The notes under the pieces were generated by a model, which searched no databases, had not been told where the DNA came from, and saw nothing but the letters and a program-made list of their open reading frames with translations. From the NCBI GenBank assembly GCA_024220525.1, contig JAMYWO010000407.1, positions 1-30,368 of the forward strand: DNA of 30,368 nt. Reading direction: 5' to 3'. Shown here piece by piece: positions 11,301-22,084 of the stretch. The position numbers were made by a program, and so were the translations under genes. This DNA is from Cochliopodium minus (Eukaryota; Discosea; Himatismenida; Cochliopodiidae). The first letter of the stretch is position 1; every line of letters begins with the position of its first letter.

Positions 11301-13137
11301 TGATCTAAATCGTTGGAGAAATTCAAAGACCATGTTCCCTTTGGCCTTGCCTTGTGTTGGTTGGTGTCTGGGCTTTGGCTGGTGATGGTGAGAGGTGGGT
11401 AGGTGGAGAACTTGAGGGTGATGGGATTCTCGGTGAGTCTTGGACCTTCGGTGGATGGGGAGCCAGGTCCGATGGTCAAGACGTATTGCACATTATTCTC
11501 GAGCTCAGAAGATAGCTTGAAAGCTAAATGAAAAAAGAAAATTAAAAATGAAAAAAGAGAATTTAAAGATTAATTGTTTATATAAAAAAAGATAATTTAA
11601 AAGAGGAAAAGAATTTAAAGATTAAATGTTTAAATAAAAAGATAATTTAAAGAGAAAAAGAAAATAAGTTTTTGAAATATCAAATTTAAATTTTTTTATT
11701 TTATTTTCTTACCAATCCATTGTCCTGTAAGTGCTTTGGAGAATTTATCTTTCAAATCTTCATTCTCTTTGATTTCTTTCTCATCCAACAAAATGAAGTC
11801 TCCTCCATTCTTAGAGTTGGATCCACTCAACTTGATGGTGCTGAGGAATGCCTTCTGATCGATCTTTTGATCGAATGCGAAATAGAAGATGGGATTCAAA
11901 TCTGGCACTTTGGTATCTCTTGTAGGAAATGTATCCAAGACTTTGACTGTGCTCGTGGAAAATTGGAAGTTGAAATCATTTTTCAAAATACCTCCTCCAA
12001 TTGATTTGATTCCTTTTGGGATGGATACTTGGTAATTTGTAGATTTTGGGAATCTATGTTCTGCTTCAAACTAATAGAAAAATAATGATTAAAAAATTTT
12101 TAAAAAAAAGAGATTTCAAAGAAAATTTATAAATAAAAAATAATAATAAAAAATAAGAAATTATTTTTGGGTGGAATTAGATAATTAAAGAAATATAGTT
12201 ATTCTTTAAATTTAAGATTTTTGTTTTCATTTATTTTACTTGTAAATTTTGGGTTCCCTTCCATGACCATTTTCCAGGGACAGCTGGCTTCAATGTTGCA
12301 GGAAGATCCTTCAATTCGATTTCTGAAAGGGATGAGACTGCGATCATTGGTTGATTGAATGAAATGGATATGACAGGGACTACATTGAGTTCTCCAATTG
12401 GGCTATATCTTTCGATCTTTAATTCATCTACTTCTTGATTCGCCAATTCCTGCAATTTATTTGGATCCAATGTTTCTGATTGGATGGATGGATTTTGTGG
12501 TGGAAATGGCAATTGGATCCTTTCTCCAGTCTTTGGNNNNNNNNNNNNNNNNNNNNNNNNNNNNNNNNNNNNNNNNNNNNNNNNNNNNNNNNNNNNNNNN
12601 NNNNNNNNNNNNNNNNNNNNNNNNNNNNNNNNNNNNTTTGGATCCAATGTTTCTGATTGGATGGATGGATTTTGTGGTGGAAATGGCAATTGGATCCTTT
12701 CTCCAGTCTTTGGTGCAGGGATTGATTTTTCTGAAATACAAAAAAAAAAATAATAATTTGATTTTATATCGAATTTATTGATTTAAGATGAGACAATAAT
12801 AAATATTAGGGATTGAGATGTCATAATTTTTATTATTTCAAACTATAATTATAAAATTATTGAATTTATTATTTTGATATTTACCTCTCACATTGAATTC
12901 TTGTTCATCATTTTCCTTTATTTTCACTTCATCTACTCTTGAAAGCAATTTCTTTGTATTTTCCTCGGATAATTCAGTTATCTTGACTTCCTCTTCTTTC
13001 AATGAGGAAGATTGGCCATCATTGTTGGTGATCTCATTGAGATTGGTGTCTGATAATTTGACAGTGAAATTATGCTCTGGTATCTTATCATTGTCTTCAA
13101 CATTATTGAACGATGTGATGCTATGAAAGCTTTGCAT
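8368..13137 (-). CDS. Bacterial-type alpha-2-macroglobulin, N-terminal half (exons 1-11)
   Basis: Exons: 12885-13137, 12240-12730 (containing the 100-N gap and its 77-bp duplication), 11713-12070, 11018-11523, 10562-10894, 10408-10484, 10050-10284, 9492-9737, 8993-9253, 8711-8840, 8368-8581. Domains in order: a charged N-terminal region of about 90 residues; macroglobulin-like domains of the bacterial type (SISFNQPM...PGKWSWKGTQNLQ; FAFDQKIDQKAF; LNFSNDLDQNSL); the FDDRKLYKPKEKV motif that opens the MG core; and MG domains (YFAGGPLNNANVNW, SPPGHIGYR; STNILLHPSNYYVGYKS). Family members are protease-trapping proteins. No signal peptide or lipobox is visible at MQSFHSITSF, so the product may be cytosolic or an upstream exon may be missing. 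The last donor is phase 2 and fits the exon starting at 30277. Confidence 0.88.
12460..12536. repeat. 77-bp direct repeat, left of N gap
   Basis: Identical to 12637-12713. It lies inside A2M exon 2. The match stops exactly at the gap edge, as expected for overlap between neighbouring assembly-graph edges rather than for a biological duplication. Confidence 0.97.
12537..12636. other. 100-N scaffold gap
   Basis: One hundred Ns, a conventional gap size. Because the two 77-bp flanks are identical and one A2M exon reads in phase through their merge, the gap probably represents no missing sequence. Confidence 0.95.
12637..12713. repeat. 77-bp direct repeat, right of N gap
   Basis: Exact copy of 12460-12536. 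Dropping one copy gives a single exon that runs from EKSIPAPKTGERIQ into PNKLQELANQ without a break. Confidence 0.97.
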
Positions 13138-13682
13138 TTTTTTTTTTATTTTATTTGGGTGGAATGAGAATTTTTTGAATTTTTTTTATTTTTTTGATAT
13201 CATATTGTTGCTTCAAATCCCTTTTGTTGGAGAATGTTTGTTTTCAAAATGGAAATGGATTTTTATTATTTATTGACAACTTTCGCATAATCTAACACAA
13301 AAAGCAATGAGCTGAGTTTGAAAGAAAATAATTAATTAAATAAAATATTAAATCAATAAATCAATATGAAATCAAACCACATAACTTCTGTGAGGAATGA
13401 TTTTAAAAAAAAAAAATTCAAATAAAAATAGAGATCACTATCCAATCCTTGACTCAAAAAAACAATATATCCAAATCTAACATTTGAATTCAAAAAATTG
13501 ATCAAACAATATTGAAAATATTTCCTGATGAATTCAAAGAACCCAAAGATATAAAAATTTTTTTATATATGTAAGCAAATCTGAGCAAATACAATATATT
13601 CAAAGAATAATCTTGAGTTATGTATGATTATAATCCTAATTTCAAAAAATTTAATTCTAAAAAGAAAAAAGTTTTTTTTGGA
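13138..13682. other. Intergenic region, A2M upstream side
   Basis: This is 545 bp between the A2M start codon and the stop of the dehydrogenase gene, both on the minus strand. It should hold the A2M promoter. I see no gene, RNA or defined motif, and no convincing signal-peptide exon for the A2M. Confidence 0.5.
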
Positions 13683-15100
13683 TTAAAGCATCGGTAATCT
13701 CGATCCACCATCTAATCTGATAGTTGTCCCGTTTAAAAAATTGTTTTGGAAGATATGTGCAACCAAGAAGGCAAATTCATTGGGATTTCCGAATCTTTTT
13801 GGGAAAGGAGTGACTTCAACCAAACCTTTCTTCACTTTTTCATTTGCTTTGGACATCATGGGAGTATCAAAACTTCCTGGAGCGATGCAAACTGTTCTAA
13901 TCCCGTCATTTGCAAGATCTCTTGAACTAACTTTTATAGAAATGTAAAAAAAATGAATATTTTAATATAAAAAAATAATAAAATTAGAATGAGGTAGTAA
14001 ATAAAAATATACAAAATTCAAACCTAATGTCATCGAAACTACAGCTCCTTTACTCGCAGAATATGCAACCTGGCCATTTTGACCATCGTAAGCTGCAACA
14101 GAAGCAACATTAATAATGACTCCTCTTTGTCCTAAAAATCAATCGAAATGGATTGAAAATAATCGAAATGAATTGAGAATTTTATTATTTATTATTTTTT
14201 GAAAAAAAAAAAAAAAACCATCTTCATCGATTTTATTTTGATTGATCATTTCAAAAGCAACCAATCTATTTACACTAAAAAAATTTTGTTGTTTTTTTTT
14301 TTTAAAAAAGAATAAATAATTTTTGATTTTGGATTGTTTTGCGGAGATAAAATAAAAAGAAAAGATAATTGATATTATTTGATGAAAATTCATTTATCCT
14401 TTCGATAATGAAAAATATGAAAGGTAAATAATTTAATTATAAAAACAATAAAGGATTTTCACATTTCCGCCCAAAATTAAAAAAGAAAATTGTTTTCTTA
14501 CTTAAATGTTCCAATTAAATTGATTTCAATCACTTTCTTGAATATCTCAAGATCATGTGGACCCATTTTCTTAGATGCTATTTTGGATGCCCATCCCACC
14601 CCTGCAGCATTGACCACCCCATGTATGTTGCCGAATTTGGCTTTGATTAGTTTGATTGCATCCAATACGGATTGCTCGCTGACGATATCACATTCTATGA
14701 ACAAGCAGCTATCTCCCATTTCCTTTTGCAAATTCAATCCTCCTTGTGTATCTCGATCAAGTATCACGACATTTCCTCCCAATGAAATTAATAATTCTAC
14801 TGTGGATTTACCCAATCCTTTTTTGAATGAGAAATATGATGTGGATTATATTATTATAGAATATTGATGAAAGGATATTTCAAATGGATTGATAGATATT
14901 GAAGAATAATTAAAATATCTTTTGATTATATAAAAGGATTTTCAAATGAATATTTGATTTATGAAAATACTTTAATAGTTTGATATAAAGATCATTTCAT
15001 TCCTTATTTCTTGATATTTCTGTTTGTCTTCCAATTATTGAATTTTTTTTTTACCAGATGCTCCACCAGTAACAATAAAAGTATGTTCTTTGATTTTCAT
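13683..15100 (-). CDS. HSD17B10: Short-chain dehydrogenase, HSD17B10 / type-2 3-hydroxyacyl-CoA dehydrogenase-like
   Basis: Five exons (15055-15100, 14502-14817, 14219-14274, 14024-14131, 13683-13930) join in phase to 257 residues, close to the length of the human enzyme. Rossmann motif TGGASGLG near the N-terminus, NAAG at the fourth strand, catalytic Ser in [11 protein letters not shown] and the YSASK tyrosine-lysine pair, PG motif ([11 protein letters not shown]) and the C-terminal [12 protein letters not shown]. Spacing and the [20 protein letters not shown] block resemble HSD17B10, which oxidises short branched 3-hydroxyacyl-CoA and steroids with NAD in mitochondria and is also a subunit of mitochondrial RNase P in animals. 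No cleavable targeting peptide is evident, as in the human protein. Exact orthology versus another SDR is inference. Confidence 0.88.
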
Positions 15101-15160
15101 AATGTTGATATGTTATAAAGGTGAATCAACAATCCCAAAATTTTTATTTATTTTTTTTTA

Positions 15161-17145
15161 TTAATTTTTGGGTTCGAGAAACAAAGACAAATTCTCCAAT
15201 TGAGCTTCATCTTTAACCTCGACATCAAAAATAAACCTTTGGATGATAGAAGAATGTAAAAACTTGTAATCAACATCTTGAAAAGACAAAATCTTGTCGA
15301 TGATACTGGAGACCATCTTGATCTTCTTCAAATTGATGATGTGAGGATTCTCCGAAAGGAAATCATTATTCCCATCAACGATGAAAAATATATCAGAAAG
15401 AAAAAGACCCAAATAAGGTAAAGTAGGAGGTTTAGATTCCTTTAAAAGGTTTCTAAGGTTATTATAGTTCTGGTCAGTGCTTACAATACTCTGCAAATCT
15501 TCCCAAGTCTGCATGTGAGAAGAAGAAACAGACTTCCAAGTTTTTTTGAGACGCCTCACCGCAGTGACTCTCAGACCAGAGATGATTTGCATGACACCAC
15601 AAAAGTTGTTGATTTCTTTGCAAGAGTTGGCAACTTGGATGAAATACTCGATGAGAGAAGCTCTACTTTTGAATTTCTTTTCTGATAAAATAACAGTAGA
15701 AACCCACAAACTTAAATAATTAAAATAACGGATGAAATGTGTTGCGTTGGGAGAAAATGTGTTTTTGAGTTTTTCGTTCTGCCACCTTTTATTCAGGAGC
15801 TCTTCAAGTCTAACGTTTTTGTAGATTAGATAACCAATCATAGTAAATTGTCTCGCCAACTCCAAGAAAGGGACATCTGTGATTATTTTAATTGGCGCAT
15901 CTTGAAAGAAAAAAAAAAAATATGAATAAAAAATTGAAAATAATAAAGCAAATAATAAAATGAAAAAATTTCAAAAAAAAAAATACTTTTAGGTTTTAAA
16001 ATTTTGGGAAAATCGATTGGGATTTCATATTTTTTCTTTTGATCCTTTGAAAAACAAAGAATCTCTTGTACAAGCTTGGCATGAGGATCAAAAATGATGT
16101 TTTCATTCTCAGAATTATTTTCAACGTTGAAAATCTCTCCGCTGCTTCCACTGATAGACTTGATGTTGTTGTTGCTCACGTAAAGAGAGCTCATGAAGGA
16201 ACCTTCTGAAATCCTTTTTTTTTTGTGAGAGATTCTGCTCATAAAAGATTGTACTGATTTCACGAACCAACTGTTGCTTTCCAAGTTTTCTTGTGATTGA
16301 TACGAAATCCATCTTTTTAAGATGGAAAGCACCCTCAGTTGTATCAGCGGAGTTTTTTCTTTTTTCCACTCTTGTTTTTTTTCTTCGTTTAGATTGGTGG
16401 GTTCGATGCAGCAGTATCTTGATTGCAATAGAGATAGAAAATCTTTGGGGGATACGAAGAGATCAAAGGTGATTATCAATTCTCTCTCCAAATCCTCTTC
16501 GAATTTATCATTTTCTGTCAGATGTTGGATCATCTTCACAAAACTCATCCCTATTATCTCTTTTTCTTCGCTGTATGTTATTTCTTCTTTGCATTCTTCG
16601 AATATATTTTCATCTCCTGATCTCTCCAAGATTTTCTTTATATCTTCCTTTGATAAGAGATATTCATCATGTATTTCTTCTTTTTTGCTGCTTTGAGCAC
16701 CCGAAAACATAAATGCATCTCTATGGAATATATAAAACATATCTCCAGAATCTTCGAATTCTGATCCTTGTATATTGGCCACAAATCCATTATATATCAT
16801 TAATGATCCCATTTCTAAACCTTTTTCTCTTGTATCTATTATTTCATTTGATATCATCCAATTTATTGCATCTTCACCTAATTATACACCATTATTGTGT
16901 TTATTTATTGAATATAATGAATTTGGGCAATAGATATTAATTTTTTTTTTTTCAATTCTATTCTAACCAGTAAAACATTCTGGATATTTCTTTAATCCTT
17001 TTGATCTTTTCTTTAATTGTAATGCTCCATTCATTTTATCACATATTTCTTCCAATGTTAAAGTTGCAGATGGTTTAATATAATCTAATCTATTTTTTCT
17101 ATTCAATTTTTGCAATATTGCTCCTAAATCTTCATCATATTCCAT
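15161..17145 (-). CDS. DEP-domain Ras guanine nucleotide exchange factor
   Basis: Three exons (16968-17145, 15987-16877, 15161-15900) give 602 residues. A DEP domain spans roughly residues 40-125 (KKYPECFTG, then EDAINWMI, LEMGSLMIYNGFV, MFYIF). A RasGEF_N (REM) region follows at about 170-280 (MSFVKMIQHLT; ELIITFDLFVSPKDFLSLL; LRVLSILKRWI). The CDC25 catalytic domain occupies about 360-600 (VPFLELARQFT; THFIRYFNYLSLWV; NFCGVMQIISGL; PPTLPYLGLFLSDIFFIVDG). Such proteins load GTP on Ras or Rap at membranes, and DEP domains recruit them there. It ends 60 bp from the dehydrogenase start and is divergent from the TBC gene across 644 bp. Confidence 0.92.
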
Positions 17146-17789
17146 AATTCTTCAAATAATCTATCTCTTTTGCTTCAAATAATAAAATATTGAACAAATT
17201 ATGCGACCCAAATTTTATTTATTTTTATTTGAATGGAAAATCAATCAAGAAAGATTTGAAACTTAAAGATAAATAGTATTTCAATTTTCTTTAGAAATTT
17301 TATTGAATCTTTTCTTTATAATAATTCCTTCCAAAGCTTCAAATGAATCACTAATATAAAAAAATTTTAGGATCTAATTGAATCTTTTATTTTGAAGAAG
17401 GATTTCTGATTTACGATTTTGAATTTTATTAATTTTCAGTTAAATTATATTTTAACCTAAAATAAATTATCTATTTCAGTTGAAAGGAAATTATTTTTCA
17501 CATAAAATCCTTTTTTCATTTTCCTCTACATTAAAAAAATTCCTTTAAAATTCCTCCACATTTCAAATAAATAAAGTCAGAGATTGTTAAAATCAATGAA
17601 TATTTTTAAGATCTCTTTTTTTTTTTTCAATTTTAGGAACTCTTTATTATAATTTTGCTTTTTTATTTATTGTTTTTAATAATCAAAAAAAATAAAAATA
17701 AAAAAGAGAAAAGGAAAAAATTAACATATTTCAAAAAAGATAAACTCTTTTCATCACTCACTTCCTATATCAAAAAAAAAAAATCAAGA
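17146..17789. promoter_or_regulatory. Shared upstream region of RasGEF and TBC genes
   Basis: This 644-bp AT-rich region lies between two divergent start codons, so it must contain both promoters. I see no gene in it and no motif I can name; oligo-T and oligo-A runs lie close to both starts. An in-frame extension of the TBC gene back to 17655 is hydrophobic then Lys-rich and is judged non-coding. Confidence 0.45.
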
Positions 17790-19543
17790 ATGATCGAAAA
17801 TTTAAAATTATGTAAGGAAGATAAAGAAAATATAATGAATACTTCAAATGATAGACTATTCATGAACATAATGAACATCTTCAATGAACCAGAGCATACT
17901 TATAAATCAACCTCCGAATATGATGAATATGGTTTTAACAAGTAAGAAATAAATTTAAAAACTTGATAGTTTTATAAATGAAATGAAATTTCAGCATTTT
18001 TTTTATCCTTATACATTAACTGAAACCTTTTTTTTATAAATTTTATTTACCGTTTATTTTCCTATTTTTCGAAAGGAAATCAAAGAGAAGTACTGGTGAT
18101 TTACTAAAGGGAAATAGCAAAGAATCAAAAGAAGAAATATTAAATTTGCAACATATGATCAGATGGAAGGAGATCTTGGATAATTTCGAGAATGAAGAGA
18201 GATCTGATATAAAAACAATGATATACAAAGGAATCCCTGAAAAACTCAGACCAATGGCTTGGATAAAATTGGCAAGTCTGAAAGTAAATAAAAATTCAAA
18301 GTTTCAAGAATTTAATATTCAAAATATTAAAGATTTTAATATTTTCAAAATAATTATCCTAAATTTTGAAAATTTAATCTTCAATAATCAATAATTTACA
18401 AATTTTTCTCCATTTTTAATCATCAAATTACTCTTTTCATCAACTCACAAATATTTTTCTTTCTATTTTTTTAGCAATCGTTCTTTTCGGGCAAATATAA
18501 ATACGATGATAATTTGGTGAAGAGATACAGCAAAATATGGGAAAAGATGGATCAAATGGACCCAGAGAAGAACGATTATGTAAGACAAATTATGTTGGAT
18601 ACTCAGCGTACATACGGAGAACATTATTACTTTGAAAACGATGAAAGTGAAGGGAGAGTAAGATTGGCCAGAATATTGAAGAATTATTCCTTCATGAGAA
18701 AAGATTTGGGTAAAATTAAAATAAATAACAAGATTTTTATAAACACATAAAGCAAAACAAAAGAAGTACAAAAAAAGCAAAATGTATTATATTTGGCGCA
18801 AAATTAATTTTTTAATTTTATTTTTTCTATTTATAGGATATTGCCAAGGCATGAATGAGATCGCTGCCACCGTTTTGTTGGTCATTGATGATGATTTGGT
18901 TGCATTTTCTATATTTAGTGAAATAATTGATAGACTTGAAGGATATTTCGTCAAAAATTTGTGGGAACTCGTCGAGGATTGTCGTAAAAATTTTTATCTG
19001 TATGAAATTGTTTATTTACCAAAATTTTCACAATACTAGAATTATTCGAATTTATTCTCAATAAACAATTTCCTCATGTTTTGATACATTTGAAAGAAAA
19101 TGATGTTGAAATCTCAATGTAAGATATCCTTTTAATATTGACCTTTAATTACTTTTTAAATTAAAAAATATTTTAAATTAACAAACAAAAACTTATTCAA
19201 AATTTTTTATAAAAGGTTTTTTTCAAAATGGGTTCTTTCTATCTTTTCTTTTCTCAAATTCGAACAACATGTCAAGTGTATCGACTACGTCCTCTTGGAA
19301 GGAATCAAAGCCATCTACAAGATCGCTCTCTCCATCTTCATGTGCATCGAGAAGAAGTTAATGAGCTTGGAGGGTCTTGATAAACTCTTACCTTTCTTGT
19401 TGAGCTTGCACGATGATGATACCCACATTGATATTGAGTCTGTTTATCCTACAATTCCCATCGAAGATTATTTACAAGTTGCTCCTCGTTTTTCTCTCAA
19501 GAAATCTCTTAAAAGACAACATGTCAGGCAAACTTCTCGCTGA
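17790..19543 (+). CDS. TBC-domain Rab GTPase-activating protein
   Basis: Six exons (17790-17941, 18076-18283, 18475-18709, 18837-18983, 19040-19118, 19216-19543) join in phase to 382 residues. The TBC domain begins at KGIPEKLRPMAWIKLA. It carries the arginine finger in QIMLDTQRTY and the glutamine finger in GYCQGMNEIAA, so both catalytic residues of the dual-finger mechanism are present. Later blocks are FEFILNKQFPHVLIHL, FFSKWVLSIFS and LLEGIKAIYKIALSIF. It should stimulate GTP hydrolysis by a Rab. I cannot assign the subfamily; the layout recalls GRTP1-like RabGAPs. The last exon uses more C-ending codons than the rest. Start chosen at MIENLKLC, where codon-like sequence begins. The 59-bp intron at 18984-19039 could be overlooked because the exon stays open into it. 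Confidence 0.9.
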
Positions 19544-19734
19544 TGTTTGTTGTTTTCAAAAATTTTTTTTTCAAAAACGAGAAAAGTATATATATTAGCA
19601 ATTGTATTTAAAAAAAAAAAGAGAAATTTTAATTAAAAATGTTTTTATTTTAAAATAGTTCACTTTCTTTTATTTTTTTTTGAACATGCAAGTAATATCA
19701 ATCCATTCAAACAAAAAAAAAATATATAAAAAAA

Positions 19735-20678
19735 ATGAACGCAGAATCAACAAAAATAATTGAAATAGTGATATCTGAGATCAATAATTTCATTTTTAAA
19801 AACTATGAGAAGATATCTTTGGACATTGACTTCTTCAATGAAGATACCATCCAATTTTTATGTGCCAGCGTGCTCATTAATTTGCCAGATGTGACCAATG
19901 TGGAGATTGAGAAGCCATTAAAAAAAAAGAGATTGGATTTGATGTTTTTATACAAAGAGGATTGGGTATTAGTTGAAATTAAATACATGAGAGTGACGAA
20001 ATTGATGTTAGATAAAAAAATTAAATTCGAAATTTCTTTAAAAAATTATCAAGAAGATATCAACAAAATTAATTGCAATATAGATGATTTCTATCTTGAA
20101 TTCGAGAACAAAACTCACTATCATGATGATAAATTGTTAGAAGCAAAAAAAGAAATTAGAATGTACAGCGAAATGTTGTTTGATCATAAAATCTTTTTGA
20201 AAGATGAAAACAAATTTATATTGTCTTACATTGGTCCTGCAAGTTTTTTGTACAATCAATTTGGTGAAAAAATAGAGGTAAATTTGAAGGAGGGTAATGA
20301 TATTTGGTTCACTTAAATATTATATTATTTTATTTTTATTGTTAAATAATTTTCAAAGAAAGTCTATTTACATTGAGGGAAAATCACTTTGAGACAATCA
20401 AAAATTTGTTTGACAGAAAGTTACAAGCAACTTATTTGACATCCACGAGCGTCAAACTGAGCTGGATGTTCTATTTTCATAAGAAAAATGTTAATTTTGA
20501 AAACCAAGAGTACTTTGTAATTGACGAAAACAAACTACACGACAGAGTAGCTGCCATGTTAGTGGGTGACAAATCAATGGTCTTTCCAAAAATGTCTTAC
20601 AAAATGAATAAGAATTACTTTATCAAAACTTTTAGTGATGAAAGTTTGTATTTTGGATTTGAAGAATACAAAAAATAA
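19735..20678 (+). CDS. PD-(D/E)XK nuclease-superfamily-like protein
   Basis: Two exons (19735-20293, 20359-20678) joined over a 65-bp GT-AG intron give 292 residues. Without splicing the frame stops at 20316 and the following 320-nt open frame would be orphaned; phase agreement supports the intron. The pattern RLDLMF...DWVLVEIKY gives Asp68, Glu81 and Lys83, the D...ExK signature of the restriction-endonuclease-like fold, with a possible helical Glu at 36. No other domain is recognised. Such folds occur in nucleases, Holliday-junction resolvases and phage or transposon proteins; here the role is unknown. The family call rests on a short motif. It converges on the last exon of PA-7TM copy A, 52 bp away. 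Confidence 0.6.
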
Positions 20679-20730
20679 AAAAAAATAAATTTTCAAGTAT
20701 AATTTTTTTGAAAAAACATTTTTTTTATTT

Positions 20731-20846
20731 TCATTTGTTTTCGAAAGGTATCTCTTTTTTTTTTCCAGAGTTAGTTGTGTTACCACTCCTCTCGGATTGT
20801 TGATCTCGTTCGTATTTTGTAATGAAAAGAAAGAAAAGAACAATAC
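20731..20846 (-). CDS. PA-domain 7TM protein, copy A, last exon (displaced)
   Basis: The acceptor TTAAAG precedes an exon reading GIVLFFLFITKYERDQQ and ending TGA at 20731-20733. Copies B and C end with the homologous exons GITLFFYFTSEFERR and GITLFFFFTTKYERQ, also entered in phase 1. This exon therefore supplies the end of the seventh membrane segment and the short basic tail of copy A. The preceding exon of copy A (92-344) stops at a phase-1 donor at 91. Bases 1-77 repeat 20864-20940, so the true intron is about 108 bp. It sits 52 bp beyond the convergent PD-(D/E)XK-like gene. Confidence 0.82.
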
Positions 20847-20863
20847 CTTTAACAAATTTATTA

Positions 20864-20940
20864 AAAAAAAAATTAAAAATTAAAATAACAAAATTAAAAT
20901 TAAATTGGATTAAATAAATAATAAATATATAATTGAATTA
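20864..20940. repeat. 77-bp direct repeat before single N
   Basis: Exact copy of bases 1-77, immediately followed by N at 20941. It shows that the sequence ending here continues into base 78 of the window rather than into 20942. Confidence 0.97.
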
Positions 20941-20941
20941 N
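20941..20941. other. Single-N scaffold joint
   Basis: One N separates an intron of PA-7TM copy A from a (TTTTTTA)n tract in the 5' part of the RCC1 gene. Nothing in the genes supports continuity across it. Confidence 0.9.
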
Positions 20942-21056
20942 TTTCTATTTTTATTTTTTATTTTTTATTTTTTATTTTTTATTTTTTATTTTTTATTTTT
21001 TATTTTCTATTTTTTATTTTTATTTTTATTTTTTATTTTTTATTTTTTTATTTTGG
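20942..21056. repeat. (TTTTTTA)n microsatellite
   Basis: Tract of TTTTTTA units with slight variants at the start of the fragment carrying the RCC1 gene. It forms the 3' part of an intron whose acceptor is at 21071-21073. It marks a fragment edge, so the 5' exons of the RCC1 gene are not in this window. Confidence 0.9.
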
Positions 21057-21073
21057 ATTTTTTTTCATTTTAG

Positions 21074-22060
21074 GAACCATCGTGGACAAACTGGAATGAA
21101 TAATACCTCCGGCATTATCAAAAACATTAAAGAACCTACCCTTGTGTTGAACAACAAAAATATTAATGCACTTTATGCGGGTGCTTATCACTCCATGATA
21201 CACAATAGTAAATTGTTTAGATTTTTTTATATATTTTATTTTATTTTAAAAAAATGTAAGTATTTTTATATTTTTTTTTTATTTTTTAAATTTTTTATTT
21301 TTTATTTTCTATTTTTTATTTTTAATATATTTGAATTTTTTATTTTTTAAATTTTTTATTTTTTGTTTGAATTTTTTATTTTTATTTGAATTTTTTATTT
21401 TTTATTTTCTATTTTATTTTTTATTTAATTATTTTTTTACTTATCATTTTTAAACAAATTTGAAGGAGATGGAGATATATTGGTGTGTGGATTAAACTCA
21501 CATGGGCAGTTGGGTTTAGGGAAAATAGACGAACAATATTCTTTCACTTTTTTGATGAAAGACAGAGCCAGAAACATTTTTTGTGGGAATCATAGCACTA
21601 TCATCCACAAAGAAAATGGAGAGATGGTGACCTTTGGGTTATTTATTTAATTTTTTTTTTTTTTTCAATTTAATTTTCTTTTTTTTTATTTTTTTATTTT
21701 AGATTTCAATTTCATTTAAAAAAATTTATGATTTCCAATTTATCTTTTCATTTAATTTTTTTTTTTTCAATTTTAATTTTTTTTTTGGTTATAAGGAGCA
21801 ATCAGTTTGGTGAATTGGGATTAGGACACGACCAGGAAGTGTTTGTGCCTACTTTATTATCGAAATTAGAAGTTAAAATTTACCACTCAAGCAGCCCTCT
21901 TCGCATTGAGTGGTCTCCTTCCCTTCACATTTACTTTACAAACTCTTTTAAACTCAATGTTTTGATTTTTATGATTTTTTTGAAGAGAAACCAAATCAAA
22001 ACTCTTCTAAAAATTCCCAAATTTGTTATTTTTGAAATAATCAAGAAAATATTGAACTAA
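21074..22060 (+). CDS. RCC1-repeat protein, C-terminal part (5' end missing)
   Basis: Exons 21074-21207, 21466-21637 and 21796-22060 join in phase. They encode the end of an RCC1-type beta-propeller: repeats with NHRGQTGMN, CGLNSHGQLGLGK and GSNQFGELGLGHD, each followed by P/F-type and 'AGAYHSMI' or 'CGNHSTII' segments. A C-terminal module follows (WSPSLHIYF...LKRNQIK...KIPKFVIFEIIKKIL), also seen in the ankyrin gene next door. The first exon enters in phase 2, so upstream exons exist but are lost at the 20941 joint. RCC1 propellers serve as exchange factors or protein-binding platforms; with only about three repeats visible I cannot say which. The 258-bp intron at 21208-21465 is filled with TTTTTTA-like repeats. 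Confidence 0.82.
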
Positions 22061-22084
22061 AATTATTATTTTATTTTTGTTGGA

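Noticed and set aside
12457-12741. Duplicated peptide repeats around the N gap
   Set aside because: They come from the same 77 bases written on both sides of the gap.
7351-13137. A fused A2M-kinase gene
   Set aside because: The junction is phase 2 against phase 1, falls in (AAAAAAT)n, and skips the A2M core that is found in phase at 24051-30277.
17655-17789. An N-terminal extension of the TBC protein
   Set aside because: It would start at a TTG and is poly-hydrophobic then poly-Lys, like translated AT-rich DNA. The ATG at 17790 starts ordinary coding sequence.
1-20940. A closed circular element of about 20,686 bp, suggested by the matching 77-bp ends and the matching gap flanks
   Set aside because: Closing the circle needs the joint between the A2M exon at 8368 and the kinase exon at 8156, which is out of phase, lies in a simple repeat and leaves both genes incomplete. 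A linear order with the A2M continuing at 30277 explains everything. A real circle or tandem duplication would need coverage or long-read evidence.
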